Source: an uncultured Clostridia bacterium (GTDB lineage: Bacteria > Bacillota > Clostridia > Oscillospirales > Oscillospiraceae). Taken from it: a DNA stretch of 17,401 bases. The notes beneath the pieces were generated by a model. The model was given only the letters and a program-made list of their open reading frames with translations. It made no database searches and was not told the DNA's origin. Shown in pieces: positions 15,980-17,401 of the stretch. Within the stretch, counting starts at the first letter, position 1, and each line of letters begins with the position of its first letter. Where the stretch lies: the NCBI GenBank assembly GCA_945926565.1, contig CAMELY010000011.1, forward strand, positions 1-17,401, read 5' to 3'. A program made the position numbers and the translations under genes.

Positions 15980-16005
15980 GGGGCCGCGGCGAAAGCCGCG
16001 GCCCC
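15980..16005 (+). terminator. Hairpin after the exporter operon, probable terminator
   Basis: A perfect 11-bp GC stem (15980-15990 with 15995-16005) with a GAAA tetraloop lies 21 bases after the permease stop. Only TTG follows, so the U-tract is poor and termination may be incomplete or need help. Confidence 0.6.
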
Positions 16006-16013
16006 TTGCACGC

Positions 16014-16063
16014 TTCTGTACAGAACGAAAAAATTGCGGATTTTCCCGCCCTGGCCGGGAAAA
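16014..16063. promoter_or_regulatory. Two inverted repeats upstream of the asnA promoter
   Basis: TTCTGTACAGAA (16014-16025) is a perfect 12-base palindrome. TTTTCCCG and CGGGAAAA (16041-16048 and 16056-16063) form a second inverted repeat that ends 3 bases before the -35 box. Both are placed as operator or activator sites would be, but neither matches an operator I can name. Confidence 0.35.
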
Positions 16064-16066
16064 CCT

Positions 16067-16095
16067 TTGACACCCGGGGCGTATCATGGTAACAT
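16067..16095 (+). promoter_or_regulatory. Candidate asnA promoter
   Basis: A perfect TTGACA -35 (16067-16072) is 17 bases from a TAACAT -10 (16090-16095) that has an extended TG-G. The predicted start near 16102 gives a leader of about 78 bases that contains a 7-bp hairpin (16114-16120 with 16128-16134) just before the GGAGAG at 16137. Confidence 0.7.
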
Positions 16096-16179
16096 GAGTG
16101 CGCATCAAAAGAGGCCGGGCGGCTGCAGCCCGGCACGGAGAGAGAATTGCAGCGAAATGAGAAATGGAGTTGTCATCTT

Positions 16180-17193
16180 ATGCCCAACAGTTATATTCCC
16201 CAGGGCTATGCCCCGATTCTGGGCCTGTACGATACCCAAAAGGCCATCGGCCTGATCAAGCGCCTGTTTGAAGACCATCTGTGCGGGGCGCTGAACCTGC
16301 GCCGGGTGTCCGCCCCTCTGTTTGTAGAGGCGGCCTCCGGCCTCAACGACGATCTCAACGGCGTGGAGCGGCCGGTGTCCTTTGACATCCCCTTCACCGG
16401 CCGGGAGGCCCAGGTGGTTCACTCCCTGGCCAAGTGGAAGCGGATGGCCCTGTACCGCTTCGGCTTCCACGCCGGCACCGGCCTGGTCACCGATATGAAC
16501 GCCATCCGCCGGGACGAGGAGCTGGATAACCTCCACTCGGTCTATGTGGATCAGTGGGACTGGGAGAAGGTGATCGCCCCCCGGGACCGGACGGAGGAGT
16601 ATCTCCGGGGCGTGGTGCGGGCGATTGTCCGGGCTATCTGCGATACCCAGAACATCCTGCGCAACATCTACGGCGAGATGTGCGCCCTCACCCCCCTCTC
16701 TGACCGGGTGACCTTTATCAGCAGCCAGGAGCTGGAGGATCTCTATCCCAATCTCACCCCCAAGGAGCGGGAGAACGAGTTTGTCCGCAAGCACAAGACC
16801 GTCTTTATCAGCCAGATCGGCGCTCCCCTGCGCTCCGGCAAGCCCCATGACGGCCGGGCCCCGGACTATGACGACTGGAGCTTGAACGGCGACATCCTCT
16901 TCTGGAACGAGGTGCTGGGCTGCGCCTTTGAGGTGTCCTCCATGGGCATCCGGGTGGATCCGGAGACGCTGGACCGGCAGCTCACCGCCGCCGGCTGCGA
17001 CAACCGCCGGGAGCTGACCTTCCACAAGATGCTGCTCAATGGGGAGCTGCCCCAGACCATCGGCGGCGGCATCGGCCAGTCCCGCCTGTGCATGCTGCTG
17101 CTGGGCAAGGCCCACATCGGCGAGGTCCAGTCCTCCGTGTGGGATCCGGAGACCATCCGGGTCTGCCACGAGGCGGCGGTGCCCCTGCTGTAA
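16180..17193 (+). CDS. asnA: Aspartate--ammonia ligase (asparagine synthetase A)
   Basis: A 337-residue enzyme of the AsnA family, related to class II aminoacyl-tRNA synthetases, which makes asparagine from aspartate, ammonia and ATP. Diagnostic motifs are all present: VVHSLAKWKR (79-88), HSVYVDQWDWE (119-129), HDGRAPDYDDW (223-233), LNGDILFWN (235-243) and the class II motif GGGIGQSRL (295-303). The ATG at 16180 is preferred because the product then begins like other AsnA proteins; its ribosome binding site GGAG is 11 bases away. A TTG at 16147 in the same frame has a closer GGAGAG and would add 11 residues. The gene has its own promoter and terminator. Using free ammonia fits an anaerobe living in ammonia-rich surroundings such as the gut. 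Confidence 0.95.
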   Translation: MPNSYIPQGYAPILGLYDTQKAIGLIKRLFEDHLCGALNLRRVSAPLFVEAASGLNDDLNGVERPVSFDIPFTGREAQVVHSLAKWKRMALYRFGFHAGTGLVTDMNAIRRDEELDNLHSVYVDQWDWEKVIAPRDRTEEYLRGVVRAIVRAICDTQNILRNIYGEMCALTPLSDRVTFISSQELEDLYPNLTPKERENEFVRKHKTVFISQIGAPLRSGKPHDGRAPDYDDWSLNGDILFWNEVLGCAFEVSSMGIRVDPETLDRQLTAAGCDNRRELTFHKMLLNGELPQTIGGGIGQSRLCMLLLGKAHIGEVQSSVWDPETIRVCHEAAVPLL

Positions 17194-17210
17194 ACCCAAA
17201 AATGAAATAT

Positions 17211-17253
17211 GCCGCCCGGATATGGCACTGTACCATGTCCGGGCGGCCTTTTT
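17211..17253 (+). terminator. Rho-independent terminator of asnA
   Basis: A 15-bp stem (17211-17225 with 17233-17247) with one G-U wobble and a 7-base loop is followed by CTTTTTG. It lies 17 bases after the asnA stop. Confidence 0.92.
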
Positions 17254-17265
17254 GCGAAAACAGAA

Positions 17266-17294
17266 AGCCCCGACGCCAAACCGGCGTCGGGGCT
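17266..17294. terminator. Second hairpin downstream of asnA
   Basis: A perfect 12-bp stem (17266-17277 with 17283-17294) with loop AAACC. The plus side has no T run; the minus side has TTTCTGTTTT. It could therefore end a minus-strand gene lying beyond the right edge, or act as a back-up. Confidence 0.5.
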
Positions 17295-17353
17295 CAGACT
17301 GTCAAAAAAGTATGTCTGGCGATTTTAAATGAAGGCTAAAAGTTCGGGAAGCT

Positions 17354-17386
17354 CTCCGCAGGAGTTTTGTTGCGTCAGCAACAAAA
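17354..17386. repeat. Adjacent inverted repeats near the right edge
   Basis: CTCC-GCA-GGAG (17354-17364) is directly followed by a 9-bp perfect hairpin with TTTTGTTGC and GCAACAAAA arms around GTCA (17365-17386). There is no coding frame around it. It may be part of an intergenic element continuing past the window. Confidence 0.4.
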
Positions 17387-17401
17387 TAAAGTGAAATATG
17401 T

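Noticed and set aside
16096..16179. T-box or other amino-acid riboswitch before asnA
   Set aside because: The leader of about 78 bases is too short, has only one small hairpin, and lacks a T-box sequence and an antiterminator/terminator pair.

Overview
The window looks like chromosomal DNA of a GC-rich Gram-positive anaerobe of the Clostridia, most likely an Oscillospiraceae member of the Flavonifractor/Lawsonibacter/Pseudoflavonifractor type. This is inferred from the strong G/C third-position bias, AGGAGG-type ribosome binding sites, a two-subunit transketolase, a C_GCAxxG_C_C protein, ammonia-dependent AsnA, and lipoprotein membrane-fusion exporters without an outer-membrane partner. No rRNA, tRNA, CRISPR array, transposase or phage gene was recognised. 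Genes are tightly packed and most units end in a clear hairpin terminator.

Left part (1-4500, minus strand): three sugar-metabolism units, read right to left. They are a ROK-family repressor with a palindrome in its own leader, a split transketolase (N-terminal TPP-binding subunit, then C-terminal subunit), and aldose 1-epimerase galM. Each has its own candidate promoter and terminator. The terminator behind the ROK gene overlaps the -35 box of the transketolase promoter.

Middle left (4500-7440, plus strand): recG, the branch-migration helicase, is followed closely by a small cysteine-rich C_GCAxxG_C_C protein. This unit meets the next block at a shared bidirectional terminator.

Middle (7450-10560, minus strand): a probable operon of a GNAT acetyltransferase, a D-2-hydroxyacid dehydrogenase (ATGA overlap with the acetyltransferase) and, after a gap holding two palindromic repeat copies, an 8-oxoguanine deaminase-type amidohydrolase.

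Right (10600-16010, plus strand): a four-gene ABC exporter operon of the MacAB/YknXYZ type. It encodes lipoprotein adaptor 1, an ATPase, lipoprotein adaptor 2 and a MacB-like permease. The two adaptors are paralogues. Adaptor 2 is unusual: its coiled-coil hairpin is split by about 300 residues containing a 13-copy Pro-Asp-Gln repeat, a small beta-rich domain and a second Pro-Glu linker. This dual-adaptor exporter is the best candidate in the window for something little described.

Far right (16040-17255, plus strand): asnA with a strong promoter and strong terminator, followed by 150 bases of non-coding sequence with two more hairpins.
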